Below, piece after piece: positions 43,780 to 54,414 of a DNA stretch of 64,000 bases. The notes beneath the pieces are model-generated. The model had not been told where the DNA came from. It made no database searches and saw only the letters and a list, made by a program, of their open reading frames with translations. A program made the position numbers and the translations under genes. Within the stretch, counting starts at the first letter, position 1; each line of letters starts with the position of its first letter. Source of the stretch: Acanthosepion lycidas (Eukaryota; Mollusca; Cephalopoda; Sepiida; Sepiidae); NCBI GenBank assembly GCA_963932145.1, contig OZ010588.1:101553512-101617511 (forward strand). The letters run 5' to 3'.

Positions 43780-44290
43780 TTCAGTAGAGTCTTTTATTTT
43801 TCCCTATTTTCAAACTTCATGACTAATATTTTCTTATTAAAATTTAAAGTGCACCCATGAGTTTTAGTTTTTCTAAAAGTGCTCCCTGGAGTACAAAATG
43901 TTTAGGAAATACAGGCGTAGACTAGCGATAACATAATATTTAATGCTCCCTGGGGTGAATTTGACACTAATATAAAATAATAATATTTTGTTTGAATTGT
44001 CATTATACACTTTAGATTATTAGATTGAATATATATGATCGGGTTTCGAACCCAGTTCGGTTCATGAAGATATTATTTTAAATTTGAATGTACGCAAAAT
44101 ACAATGCCAATATATGTGTGGAGATTTTAGCAGGAACGTATATACTCATGTACGAGTCGACTGCATGTATAGTGCGATGCCTTTTTTTTTATTTATTTTC
44201 TTTCATTTGTGACAAACATGTAAAGTTAAAACCTGATGTGTCAAAAGTCATGGAATAGTAGTCTCTAATGGTATTGAACATACACAGATC
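43780..44290. other. Stretch without recognised genes
   Basis: No motif recognised. Confidence 0.5.
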
Positions 44291-44292
44291 TA

Positions 44293-45092
44293 CCGGCTGC
44301 GATGGGTAAATTGTCGCCATTTTGTATTTTTAATTTCGCGCATATGCGTTGTTTGTTTTTTTATTTTGTCGCCTATAAAGTATAGTAGAGTCAGTTGGGC
44401 AACGTCTGTGAGAAAAAAAAGAGTACAATGACGCAATTCACTCCACCATAAATTTGAAAACGACATGCTGTACTGCTTGGCATTCGCGCCGGAAGCCGCA
44501 ATACGAACATTTCAGAGTGTTAGGTTCTCAATCTAAGGACCGTGTAAAGGATTTGGAATAAGTTGGATATTATATCCACTCAACATCATGGTGTTTTTAG
44601 GGATGATGGCAACGCCAAGGCATCTTCCCTCGGGGCATCAGACTTAACACGGAGGTCTACATCAATTACCTTGAAGCGGTAGGGCTGCCCTGAGTCAAGA
44701 GGGTGGCTGCTGAAAGACACTATGTCTGGCAACAGGTCTCTTTACCATGCCATATAAGCAGGCTTAACCAGTTAGGGCTGTCATACAATTTCAGCGACCA
44801 CATTACATCTGGCGATCTAAGTCCCCAAACTAAAACTCCTTGTAACACCAACAATGAATTGAAGGTAGGGATTATGGCAGTATTCACCAACTTAAACCGT
44901 CCAGTAGAGTTGCAAGTGATTCCGAAGTCGTGTGGAGATCGGGGTTGAATCCAATGGCGATTGTACTGAATAAATTTAGTATTTCAAGGTATTCTTGTGT
45001 AATTTCGGTAAATATATCTGTTAAAAATGAGATGCCAGTGTTATTTTCATTTTGGCATCATTTAGACGACAATTTATCCATCGCATACTCTG
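44293..45092 (+). mobile_element. Tc1/mariner relic (TGCGATGGGTAAATTG family), copy 3
   Basis: 800 bp, flanked by TA (44291-44292, 45093-45094). Left end CTGCGATGGGTAAATTGTCG; right end complement CAATTTATCCATCGCATAC. Within it WQQVSLPCHISRLNQ (second Asp region, Asp changed), KTPCNTNNELKVGIMAVFTN and other transposase pieces occur at 44735-44900. Same family as 3.84-4.49 and 33.83-34.62 kb. Confidence 0.85.
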
Positions 45093-45094
45093 TA

Positions 45095-46500
45095 TATCTG
45101 TTAAAATGATCTCTCTGTAGAACCACATCTCCCCGGTCCTACAGAAAGGTCTCAACTTTGAGGAGATTTTCCTGTATTCACTGACATCTAAGAGAACTCA
45201 TATTGCTTATCTCTTCAGTACACCTTCCTGTAATGTCGCATCATCTCAATGCTTTTGCAGTCAACGCTTCTAAAAGATGTTCTGCTTATGTTATAAAGAA
45301 GACTTTTCCAGGCAAGTTCTCCAAGAGGAAGCCTTACAAAATGTCGCTATGTGCGTGTGTATTCGGAAAGTGATGTGTTGCGGGCTGAAATTGTGTAAAG
45401 CAGACACCGAATAACAATATCTACAGATAAAGAAGCCATATATATTCAGTTAAGAAAATCCAAAGAAGAAGTGAGTAGAGAAAGAAAAAGAGAAAAAAAA
45501 GTTCCTGCTAAGTTTAAATATATACAGACAAGCAATGTTGTATTGTCCACGCATTTACAGATGCATGGAAATATTTTTCGTTCCTTACGTACGACGCGTT
45601 CACTTTATTATTGATCGTCTTTTTTTAGGTAGGGGTGAGTGTACGTACAGTTTTCTCCATTATCTGACCGTCTAGCGATCTTATAAAACATTTCGTAAGC
45701 TGAAAATTGGTCAAGCGAACAAAACCATTGCTATAAATTAAATCTAAGAAAAAAATGTTCAAGTTTCGCAAACACCAAAATAACGTAACGTGAAACTTTC
45801 ACTGTGATCGACTCTGATACAGGACTGGTAAAATGGATGACCTTATAATACCCACCGAGCTTTAGAGCTAGATGGAAAAAGATAGGAAGATGCGTTAGGG
45901 TTAGCCGTAAAGCAAAAGCGTCTTATTTGAAATCCTTCCACATCATACCACAGTCGAGTACATTTGACGTTCGACAACGGTTGCGTGTCAATATATTGGT
46001 TTATGGCGAAGGAACTTCCCGTCCAAATGGTGACATTGTTAGCATAGTTTTTCCCCTCTCTGATTCTTCTTCTGTAGCCTGAGTCTGATGTACATTGTCA
46101 GTTGAAAGATTGTTGCCTTTTGCGATGTCACCATACTTTTTCAATTTCCTGTCCTTGACGCTTTTAAGTTTTTCACTGAACCTTTTTCCTTTCTGGCGAT
46201 GTTTTGCACAGCGTTTGTTGTGACGCCGTCTTAGTATTTACACTATATACATTGTTCGTAGGACAACTAATCGACAGTCGAGTCTGGGTGTGATGAAAAT
46301 CTGATGTAATCACGGATGACGCAATATTTTTAAAGCCCAAACAAATTTCATCATACACCTCGAAAATAGATTCATATTACTGCACACCAATACAAATGAC
46401 CTAATCTGAGGTAAAAATAGAAATCGATTAAACCCTTTCATTCCATTGGGTCTAAAACTGATCGTATGGTGAAACAAAGGAAACTAAAGAGGTTGTTTCA
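45095..46500. other. Stretch without supported genes
   Basis: Longest stretch in the middle of the window without an element I recognise. Open frames are short. A hairpin with arms TCTGTAGAACC/GGTCCTACAGA lies at 45112-45150. Confidence 0.5.
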
Positions 46501-46504
46501 ATTT

Positions 46505-47110
46505 ATTTGCACAAGGTTGTAAGTTTACCATTCATCGTTTGCTTTTAATATTGCTGCCACATCTGGTTTGACGTTGATGTTAGATATTTCGAGATTCTTG
46601 ATTCAATCCAAAAAAGAATCTGCAATGTTACTGATGCTGACCTGTCATATCGGCTTCATCTACTTCCCTAACGCCATAATGTAGCTTCCTATGCCTTTTC
46701 TATAAATATGTCAAGGTAATTGTTCAGATCAGTTTTCCTCTACGTTACTTAATCCTTATGAATTTAAGCACGGTACTACCTTAGCTGAAAGGTCTCATCA
46801 TTTTACAGTTAAAATGTATCCGTAAGTTCTATACTAATAGTTTCTTCTATCGCACTTTTAGTCTGTGGGGCTCTCTTCCAACTTCTTGCTTCCCAGTCAA
46901 CTTTGATCTTCAAAATTTAAATGCAATGCCAATCGTTATCTTCTGTTCGCTCAATCGCTGTTCTTTTATTTTTCTCTCTTCTTAATGTTTTCCCTCGTAT
47001 TCTCTGCCGCTCAATAACCCATACCGCGTAGTGTCTTTATTGCCTTTTTTCAAGGTAAAATGATAGAAAAAAATGATCATAACACTCTACCTAATAAAAC
47101 TAATCATAGA
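46505..47110 (+). pseudogene. CR1-like LINE 3' end
   Basis: Plus-strand reading, in pieces: AATSGLTLMLDISRFLIQSK-like, then RICNVTDADLSYRLHLLP, SYAFSINMS, and FYRTFSLWGSLPTSCFPVN, followed by the 3' UTR with TCTTTATTGCC. Equivalent to the remnant at 5.3-5.7 kb. Confidence 0.65.
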
Positions 47111-47214
47111 CGCAAAACAAATTTTTAATATTTTAATATAGACGTGTCCGTTATGTACGGGGCAATGTTTAAATATTCAGTGGTATAAGTTGTCTAAATT
47201 AAAATTAAAATTTA

Positions 47215-47345
47215 AATTTGAATTATTATTTTATTGCCTTCTCTCCTTAATGAGTTTTTTTTCTCATATTTTCTAACACAGAGTAACGCCCTTGCGTCTT
47301 AGTGACTTTATTGCCTTTTATGGGATAGAACTATTTTTAAAAACT
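47215..47345 (+). repeat. LINE 3' UTR copy
   Basis: TTTTATTGCCTTCTCTCCTT, then CTAACACAGAGTAACGCCCT and TTAGTGACTTTATTGCC: the 3' UTR of the same LINE group, 5'-truncated after the coding region. Confidence 0.6.
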
Positions 47346-47474
47346 GCTGCAAAGTAACTCCAGACGTTATATTATCGTATAAATCATTACTAACAGTTTA
47401 TTACATGTCGGCTTCAGCCAGTGTCCCACGGTTGGCAGTATAGGTTCAATTTATATTTCATGCTAATTGTTCTG

Positions 47475-47835
47475 ATAAATTTTCATTTGTCACAGCAAAT
47501 TTTTATGAATTTAATCGCACTACTGGATTGGCTGTAAGGTCACATCATTTCACAAATTGAATGGTTAGATGCAACCGTAAGTTCTATGCTAACAATTTCT
47601 TCTCTCGCACTTCTCGCTTGCAGAAATCTTTTCTGACTTCTTGCTTTCCAGTCAACATTCAATCTCAAAAATTTAAATGCAACGTCAATCGTTATCTGAT
47701 GTCTTCTTAATTCCTGTTCTTTTTGTGTTCCCTCTCCTTAATAACTCCCTAACGCTCAGTAAACCTTTTGCATCTTAGTGGCATTATTGCCTTTCTTGGG
47801 GTGAAATGATTAAAAGATTATCATATTTATACCTA
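47475..47835 (+). pseudogene. CR1-like LINE 3' end, second copy
   Basis: EFNRTTGLAVRSHHF-like, then FYANNFFSRTSRLQKSFLTS and a 3' UTR ending in TTAGTGGCATTATTGCCTTT. Parallel to 46505-47110. Confidence 0.65.
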
Positions 47836-47877
47836 CCTACTAAAAGCTAATTATAGTGATTTTCCAAGCATAGCTTA

Positions 47878-47998
47878 GATATGGCACAAGACCAAAAGTA
47901 GCGGTCACCCAGTGAGGATCGAACCCACTAATCACTCATTATTGTTCTAGCAAGACAAAGTTGCTATCAATTACACCGCGTATAGGCACCTAAATACA
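47878..47998 (-). repeat. tRNA-derived SINE fragment, different family
   Basis: Minus strand has a perfect-looking B box GGGTTCGATCCTC (47914-47926) and a weak A-box region GGTGTAATTGATAGC upstream (near 47965-47980). Spacing is compatible with a tRNA-like head. Confidence 0.55.
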
Positions 47999-48014
47999 AT
48001 AAAAATATAGCTAA

Positions 48015-48260
48015 TTATATACACCAAACAAATTTCAATATTTTAATATAGTCGTGTCCGTTAAGGACGTGGCAACGTTTAAATATTCAAAGTGGTTTAA
48101 TTTGAGTAAATTTAAGTTTAAATTCTAATCATTTTATTGCCTTCTCTCCTTAATAGTTATTTTTTTTTAAATCATATTCTCTAACACTTAGTACCCACAT
48201 TTGTCTTAGTGACTTTATTGCCTTGCATGGATTGAAAAGGATCAATAAAAATAATTATTT
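48015..48260 (+). repeat. LINE 3' UTR copy, duplicated with 47.10-47.35 kb
   Basis: Aligns with 47105-47345 over its whole length, including ATATAGTCGTGTCCGTTA and the TTGTCTTAGTGACTTTATTG end, so the two are either two insertions of the same truncated LINE or a local duplication. Confidence 0.65.
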
Positions 48261-48652
48261 GGGAATGTGAATACAACTGGCTGATTACCGCCCTCCTCCT
48301 CATCCAACATCTGGTTATAAATTTCGCCTGTCTCCAGATATTTTCGATGTGATCATAAAAAGAAAATAGAAACAAAATATGAAGAGGAAAGACTTTCATA
48401 TTGGTAACTGACTTCATTGTTATAACAAGAAAATATGATAAAATAGAACCAGAAAAGGTAATTCGCAACTGAGAATATGGACGATGTTCTACTCGCTTTA
48501 CAAATCTCAGAAATCATTCCGCGATAATGACAAACTACACTTCTGTGGATTCTTGTAAATGCGCGATATAATATAATCTCTACGAAAACCCGACGAGCCT
48601 GTGCGTATTTCAGAAAGACAACATTGCTTTATCATACAATACCCATATATGC

Positions 48653-48654
48653 AT

Positions 48655-48720
<66 letters not shown>
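48653..48720. repeat. (CA)n-(AT)n compound microsatellite
   Basis: CA run then AT run; (GT) and (CA)-rich stretches continue to about 48965. Confidence 0.93.
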
Positions 48721-48721
<1 letters not shown>

Positions 48722-49084
48722 TGCGTGTGTGTGTGCGCGCGCGCCCAGGCGTTTATGTGTGTGCGTGTAAATATGGCTATTGTATATTTCAATGTACTTA
48801 TACAGATATATTTATATATTCATGTTGGCAACGTTTTCCATTACTTTCCACGCTCATACATACATATGCATATACACAAACACACACACAAACACACACA
48901 CAAACACACACACGCATACACATATATATGAGTATGTGTTTGTGCGTGTACGCGTGTGTGTGTTTATCACTATAAACGGTAATTTTTAGTGGGCACTTGT
49001 ATTTGAGTAGATGCTCCATTTCTTTTTTAAACAGTATATCCTTTTTATTTTCACCTACTCTCATGAATGTTCGGAGAATCTTAT

Positions 49085-49210
49085 TAAAATATAAAATAAA
49101 AAATCCCTCTCTTATTATAATATTTTTTTATTAGAATATTTTACATCACTACACAAAATCTTTCATGTTTCGGAACTATAATGTTCCTTCCTCGGCGATG
49201 ATAGAATAAC
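49085..49210 (-). repeat. Penelope-like repeat end, hammerhead-like core
   Basis: Minus strand: CCGAGGA, stem GGAAC/GTTCC (5 bp), GAAACATGAAAG, TGTGTAGTGATG. Same family as the three copies at 29.4-29.73 kb; here stem II is well paired. Confidence 0.55.
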
Positions 49211-49214
49211 TTAT

Positions 49215-49955
49215 GATGAAAATGATTTATTTCGAAAACTAGATAACAAACCATTACCTAATTTGAAAGTTTAAAAAATATGGGGAAACCCTAATTTCAA
49301 AATTAAAAAAAAACACATATTTGTGGGCATGTCAGTATTAACCAATTTAAGCTAAAAGTGCAAATAAAAAAAAAAGGTCAAGGATGTAGATGGGTGGGTT
49401 ATTAAAACATGTCCAGATAAATTGACACTTTAGGCACGTCCGACAGCAGACAAACAGTTGCAAACCAAGTTTAAATTAGATAAAGTAAACGGAGTTATAT
49501 TTAACAAAAAGTTAATTATAAAAAATTTCTAAAATTGTTTTATACTTCAAAAAAGGGTTCGATGGTATAATTAAATTCTTTTTTTATATATATATGGAAC
49601 CTCAAATGCGATACTTTTTATAGTGAATGGGCAATGCGTCAAGGAATTATTAAAGTTGGATAAATCAAAAAATATGTCAATCATTATAAATTAGTAAAAT
49701 AAGTGTAACGCGTAAATTTTTTTGAAAAATTCTTTAAACTATATTTTAAAGTAAATATTATACAATGCCTACAAATTACAGTTAATTCATTTCCTTGATT
49801 TCGGAGAACTTTATTTTAGGAAAATTTATAATACGCAGACTTCATGTAAACACAGCTAACATGGGTCATTTAAGGATTTAAAGGATCTTGTTTTTTCTTT
49901 GTAATATTTTCCATTTTACGGTAGAGGCTTTATTAATTTCTTTTAAATGACCAAA
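49215..49955. other. AT-rich stretch without recognised genes
   Basis: No motif recognised. Confidence 0.55.
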
Positions 49956-49959
49956 ATAT

Positions 49960-50073
49960 TAGTGTATATACATAATATCCAATGCCGTTTCATGCAATCT
50001 TCACCCCTGAAGATTGCATAAACTTCATGAAACTCCGAGTAGTATTACCGACGTTGGATATTATGCATATTCA

Positions 50074-50080
<7 letters not shown>
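49960..50080. repeat. Fold-back repeat with about 120-bp extent
   Basis: Outer arms TATATACATAATATCCAA and the complement TTGGATATTATGCATATT, inner arms TGCAATCTTCA and TGAAGATTGCA around CCCC. The plus strand contains CTGAAGA and, 16 nt on, GAAACTCCGAG, as in other fold-back repeats here. (AT)n follows. Confidence 0.7.

Positions 50081-50127
<47 letters not shown>
50079..50127. repeat. (AT)n microsatellite
   Basis: AT run. Confidence 0.95.
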
Positions 50128-50128
<1 letters not shown>

Positions 50129-50235
50129 CTCTGTTTCATAACATTGTGCGCTGTTTTTGTAACACTTTATGAATAAATATACTTACATATGTACAAGTAT
50201 TTCTGTGTGTATGTAAATTTTTTATTCTAACCACT

Positions 50236-50240
<5 letters not shown>

Positions 50241-50290
<50 letters not shown>
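50241..50290. repeat. (AT)n microsatellite
   Basis: AT run that ends exactly at the predicted cleavage position of the hammerhead-like motif to its right. Confidence 0.95.
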
Positions 50291-50293
<3 letters not shown>

Positions 50294-50640
50294 AGCCTGT
50301 CACGCTGTATCACAGCTCATCAGTGTGGCTAGATATCAGATTGCTTCAAGCTGGGATCGAAACTCGAGAGATTGGGCATCCATCAGAAATTCTACCCCTA
50401 AGCTATCGGCGCACGGCATAGAAAGGGCAAATTTTAGCGTATTATATACATGATGTATATAAAGCCCAGTAGCGAAGAGCACTCAATTCATATCTGAAGA
50501 GTGATGCATTAATAGCAGCAGCTGCCACTGTTTGTTTTTTTAATTAACATTTCTCTATGGTGCTCAATCGGCTAACGAGAGCATAGTGATCCACATACAA
50601 GCTTGTTTTCACTGTATCACAAAAGTTTGTAGTGTCTGCA
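50290..50640 (-). mobile_element. Retrozyme-like unit: two hammerhead-like motifs 306 nt apart with pol III boxes
   Basis: On the minus strand a degenerate hammerhead end (GTGATACAG, then GAAAACAAGCTTGTATGTGG, 50591-50630) is followed by about 190 nt, an A box TAGCTTAGGGG (50397-50407), a B box GTTTCGATCCCA (50352-50363), and a second motif at 50328-50290: CTGATGA, stem II GCTG-TGATA-CAGC, GTGA in place of GAAA, palindromic ACAGGCTTGT and A. Predicted cleavage sites are 306 nt apart, within the size range known for animal retrozymes. Both cores in this copy carry changes that should block cleavage, so it is a fossil. 30.64-30.95 kb is a second copy. Confidence 0.6.
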
Positions 50641-51217
50641 TGTAAAATATTTCAAATAAAGATTTATATTTAATATGTTTTTTTGATATTTTCAAAATCG
50701 GGTATGATATACCCATGGTTAGTAGTGGTGTAACTTTAATTGATGTTTAGTGTTCTATGATTAAGAAAGCTTATAAATATTCTTAAGGCTAAATCTGAAA
50801 GGCAATCTATGGAGTTTGCTACATGATAAAACTCAATCTCAAGAAACGCATGTTAATTCTTAAAAAATTTCTCATATATCAGATAAAGACATAAATTTGT
50901 ATATATCAAGAACAAAAGTGGGGCAAAATGTAATAGAAAATGGAAAAAATTTTCGTGTGACGCGTTTCGGCCTTTAGGATTTCATCGAACTAGATTTGTT
51001 ATGCTTATGCGAATACACATGCGCACAAATGAGGGGTGCTGGGAATTTTTATTTTAAATTTATTTATTTTTTATTTATATATAATCTAGCCGATTTTATT
51101 TAGATTCATTTTCTTTTTGTTTGATTGTTACTATTACCTTTGTTATTAGATATCTCCTCCACACTGTGATAATAGAAAATCTGCCAGGAATTGTGAAATA
51201 TTGTAAGGGTCACGGCG

Positions 51218-51544
51218 CTATTTTACTGTTGATGACCTTACGATTAAGGCATTCTCTAAAGATTTTAGTCTCAGTGAATTGTTTTCTCTTTTCATCAGAC
51301 TAGCATTTTTTATTTCAAAATTGTGGTGAGTCTTGTTACGGTGAGAAACTAATGCATTTGATGTATTATTTTGTAAAATGTCCCTTTTATGTTCATATAA
51401 TCTTTTATTTAGAATGCTTGAGGTTTCTCCTATATATTTTGTGTGACAATTATTACACGCAATCGAGTAAATTCCTCCTTCAACCTTATTGTTTTGTTTT
51501 CTATTGATTAAATCTTTTACTGTTTTACATTGTAGTAGGTACAA
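51218..51544 (-). CDS. GIY-YIG endonuclease domain of a Penelope-like element (fragment)
   Basis: The 108-codon frame reads GGIYSIACNNCHTKYIGETS followed by LNKRLYEHKRDI, that is the GIY...YIG pair (GIY at about residue 29-31, YIG at about 43-45) with the Arg (KRLYEH) downstream, the catalytic core of GIY-YIG nucleases. In Penelope-like elements this domain follows the reverse transcriptase and makes the target nick. The preceding CKTVKDLINRKQNN matches the linker of these proteins. The reverse transcriptase itself is absent, so this is the C-terminal piece of a truncated insertion, though the domain is uninterrupted. Confidence 0.8.
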   Translation of the reverse strand: MYLLQCKTVKDLINRKQNNKVEGGIYSIACNNCHTKYIGETSSILNKRLYEHKRDILQNNTSNALVSHRNKTHHNFEIKNASLMKRENNSLRLKSLENALIVRSSTVK

Positions 51545-51834
51545 ATTTTATACTGAGTTTGGACAGAGTGGCTTGATCGGAAAACTTGCAACCTGGCTCT
51601 TACAAAATTTCGCCATTCCTGGCAGATCTACTATCACAGTTTGGGGGGATATCTAATAACAAAGATTATAGTTTGGGGTATCTAATAACAAAATTAATGG
51701 AGAAAAAAATCTAAATGAAATGGGTTAGATTATATATAATAAAAAAAAATAAAATTCAAATATAAAAATATTTAAAATTTTTCGCCCCCCTCGTTCATGC
51801 ACATATGTATTTGCCCCAACGCAACACATTTATG

Positions 51835-51862
51835 CTGATGAAGTTCTAAAGGACGAAACGCC
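51835..51862 (+). ncRNA. Hammerhead-like motif in the right arm
   Basis: CTGATGA (51835-51841), one extra A, stem II GTTC-TAAA-GGAC, GAAA (51855-51858), CGCCTC. Core bases are all canonical. The extra A before stem II and a short stem III are unusual, and stem I is not clear, so activity is doubtful. Confidence 0.5.
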
Positions 51863-51897
51863 TCAGACGAAAACATTTTCCATTTTCTTATATATAT

Positions 51898-52095
51898 ATT
51901 GAGGAATCAGAGAGCCGACTTCGAATTCTAGTCGAATCCATTACATTCACTTACGTGCTAATGCCCTTGGTAAAGGTGTGAATCCTCTTCTTCTCCCTCC
52001 CGCTATAAGTAAATAGCAGGTCAGACTGGGTTCTATGGCCTTGGATGGCAACTGGTCTAGGAGAAGGACAACACTGAATTCAAACCCGGAGTGGA
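51898..52095 (+). mobile_element. tRNA-derived SINE, long-tail subfamily, 3'-truncated
   Basis: GAGGAATCAGAGAGCCGAC, B box CTTCGAATTC (51920-51929), CACTTACGTGCTAATGCC, GGTTCTATGGCCTTGGATGG, CTGGTCTAGGAGAAGGACAA. Abuts the right arm of the Penelope-like element. Confidence 0.8.
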
Positions 52096-53220
52096 GGCCC
52101 TAAGGCGGATGGACGGCGCTTTGTGATACCTTCCCGCAACTCTTGCTGCCGCATTGGTACCAAACTGTATTTGGACTCTAAATGTCTTAATGTCTTTCGG
52201 ACGGAATGCAATTTTTTTTTCCATATTAAATTTTCCCATCCCTGCTTGACTTGAAATTCGCCCCTCCTCTAACCAGATCCCCGTTCCATCGTTCTATGCA
52301 ATGATTGGTAATATTATGTCCGGTAACTATGAGCTATGAGTTACTTCTTAAGTAAACCTTTTATCTCCCTTCACGCTGTTTTGTATTAACTCAGAATTGT
52401 GACTCGGGTTTTGTTTCGGTGATGTTATTTTTTAAATCTATTTGGTAGAATTATCTGCCTAATTTTCTCACAGTTGTTGGTATTATTATTTTATATGGAT
52501 TATTCTATTTGTTTTCAGTAGATTTTGTAGGTTTTGCGTATTGCATATTATACAGAAAACGAGCATCGGACAAAGTTTGGAAGTGGCTTCAATGCATTTT
52601 TCGTCTCCCAGCAGGAATTGGACGCTACACATTCTAAGATCTCTTAAGTAGAACCGTTTTATTATTTCTTCCGTCTGCTACACTAAGCTGGAAGAGGGAA
52701 GAGATAGATTCAAGCATTTCACAAACCTATTTGCGCAAAAATAAATATAACAAACTCGACTAGAATTCGATCTCAACTCGCTGATTTGATATCCACCACC
52801 TGCACACCCATAATAAAATTGTAAATATTATTTCGAATAGAAAATTGTAAATTAAAGCGCGATTGATATTTAAAGTTAATTGCTAATATTTTTAAGTTGT
52901 TAATAAATTTGCTAACAAAAATTTTAATCTGCGTAATTCGCTGTAGTGCTGTAAGGGCAATTACAATTAAATTTAATATCGATTAACAATTGAATTGATA
53001 TCTTGAAGCGTTTAATTTCAATTCCGGGAAATACAGTCTAGTTGCTAGAACGGGGATAATGAAGACATTTTGTTTGAATGATCATTGTGAAAAAAAAAAT
53101 CGATTCGAACAATGAATCGATAATTGACTGAAGAAGCCAGACAGAAATGATAGAAGCTCAAGGACAGCCGGTTGTATAGCGTTGGCGACGATGACGGCGA
53201 CGGCGACCTAAAATAGAATG
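52096..53220. other. Stretch without supported genes
   Basis: A short SINE scrap with GAATTCGATCTCAACTCG lies at about 52725-52800 (minus). Otherwise nothing recognised. Confidence 0.45.
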
Positions 53221-53249
53221 TGAAGATTCTGTAAAATTATTAAGGGAAA

Positions 53250-53750
53250 TATAAATGCAAGCCGGAAAATTTACTTCTACTGCGACTACTATTAGGTTGG
53301 TGCAAAAAAAAAAAATGCCGTTTTCTTACATAGTAACATATGTGAGAAAACGACATTATTTTTGCACCAACTTAATACTACGACTACAACAATAACAGTA
53401 ATAGTAATAATAATAACAAAAATAGTAACAATAATAGTAATAGTAATAATAATAACGATAATATTAGCAATAATACTGATAGTAATAATAATATTAATAG
53501 TACCAATAATAGATATAGCATAGTAAAAATAATAGCTATAATAGTAACAATAATAGCAAGAATAATAACTGTAATGATAACAATGATAGTAATGTTAAAA
53601 ATAATATTAAGAATAATAGAAATATTAATAGTAATAATAATAATAACAATACTCGTAATAGTAACAATAATTGTAATAATAATAACTGTAATGGTAACAA
53701 TAATAGTAATAGCAATAATAGTAAGAATAATAACAAAAGTAGTAACAATA

Positions 53751-53789
<39 letters not shown>

Positions 53790-53920
53790 GTAATAATGGT
53801 AACAATAATAGTAATAGCAATAATAATAACATTAATGGTAATAATAATAACAATCATGGTAATAATAAACAAAAGGATTGACGTAATTGTTCCAATATTT
53901 TTCAACATTTAAGAGGAAAG
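53250..53920. repeat. ATA/ATAG-rich array, paralogue of 40.44-41.49 kb, with inserted MITE
   Basis: Same left flank (TTACTTCTACTGCGACTACT), internal order and right flank (GTTCCAATATTTTTCAACAT) as the 40-kb array. It lacks the SINE present there and has an 84-bp MITE that the other lacks. Confidence 0.85.
53292..53375. mobile_element. 84-bp palindromic MITE, third copy
   Basis: Begins TTAGGTTGGTGCAAAA and ends TTTTTGCACCAACTTAA, flanked by TA (53290-53291, 53376-53377). The left arm has an expanded A run. The empty site, a single TA in GACTACTACTACG, is seen at about 40480-40495. Confidence 0.92.
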
Positions 53921-53924
53921 CACC

Positions 53925-54400
53925 ATTTAACAAAAGATAAAGAAAGAAAATAAACAGTGTTTGACAAGGTTAATCAAGATTTGAACAGAATGTTGAAATG
54001 TGTTCCTCAAGTCATATTTAAATATTTTTTATAAATGAGAATGAAGGAATACACTATAAAAAATGAAAGCAATAGGACGAAAAGAATACGATGGAAGGGT
54101 TCGACTGATATTAAGAACCGAATTAAGTTCCGAGAACAGAATTAATTGTCATTAATAGCCTTGCCATCCCAGTGCTTCAATATAGTTTCAACATCTTAAA
54201 CTGGACTCTAAATGGCATCAGACGAATGGATTTTTTACACAAGAAAGTTTCTTTCTTAGCGTAACATGCATCATCTAAATGCTGATGTACACTATCTATA
54301 TATACCCCATAAAGAAGGTGTAAGATGTCTTATTCAGCTAGAATTCTCATACACGACAACTATTGACTAACTAACATACATGGAAACGACAAAGGAGAGG
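53925..54400. other. Stretch without recognised genes
   Basis: No motif recognised, apart from TAAACTGGACTCTAAATGGC near 54195 that also has a counterpart around 17940. Confidence 0.45.
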
Positions 54401-54414
54401 ACGATACGATTAGT

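Larger units (their letters stand above)
50935..51895 (-). mobile_element. Penelope-like element fragment with inverted terminal repeats
   Basis: Two arms of about 280-320 bp (50935-51215 and 51575-51895) are inverted copies: shared blocks include GATCTGCCAGGAATGGCGAA-like, TTATTAGATATC and, at the outer ends, hammerhead-like cores (minus 50959-50988; plus 51835-51859). The loop between them holds a GIY-YIG frame. Terminal repeats in inverted orientation around a GIY-YIG domain are known in Penelope-like elements. Arm divergence is moderate. Confidence 0.72.

Noticed and set aside
45105..45150. Minus-strand reading EMWFYR as another RTE fragment
   Set aside because: Only six residues match and the flanks do not continue the alignment.
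47900..47930. GGGTGACCGC on the minus strand as a second 5S rRNA fragment
   Set aside because: The rest of 5S is missing and the neighbouring GGTTCGATCC is a tRNA-type B box.
48653..48990. Overlapping frames of Thr/His and Tyr/Ile repeats
   Set aside because: Translations of CA, GT and AT microsatellites.
53384..53912. 174-codon Ile/Thr/Val-rich frame resembling a multi-span membrane protein
   Set aside because: Product of the ATA/ATAG-type array; the same happens at 40.4-41.5 kb.
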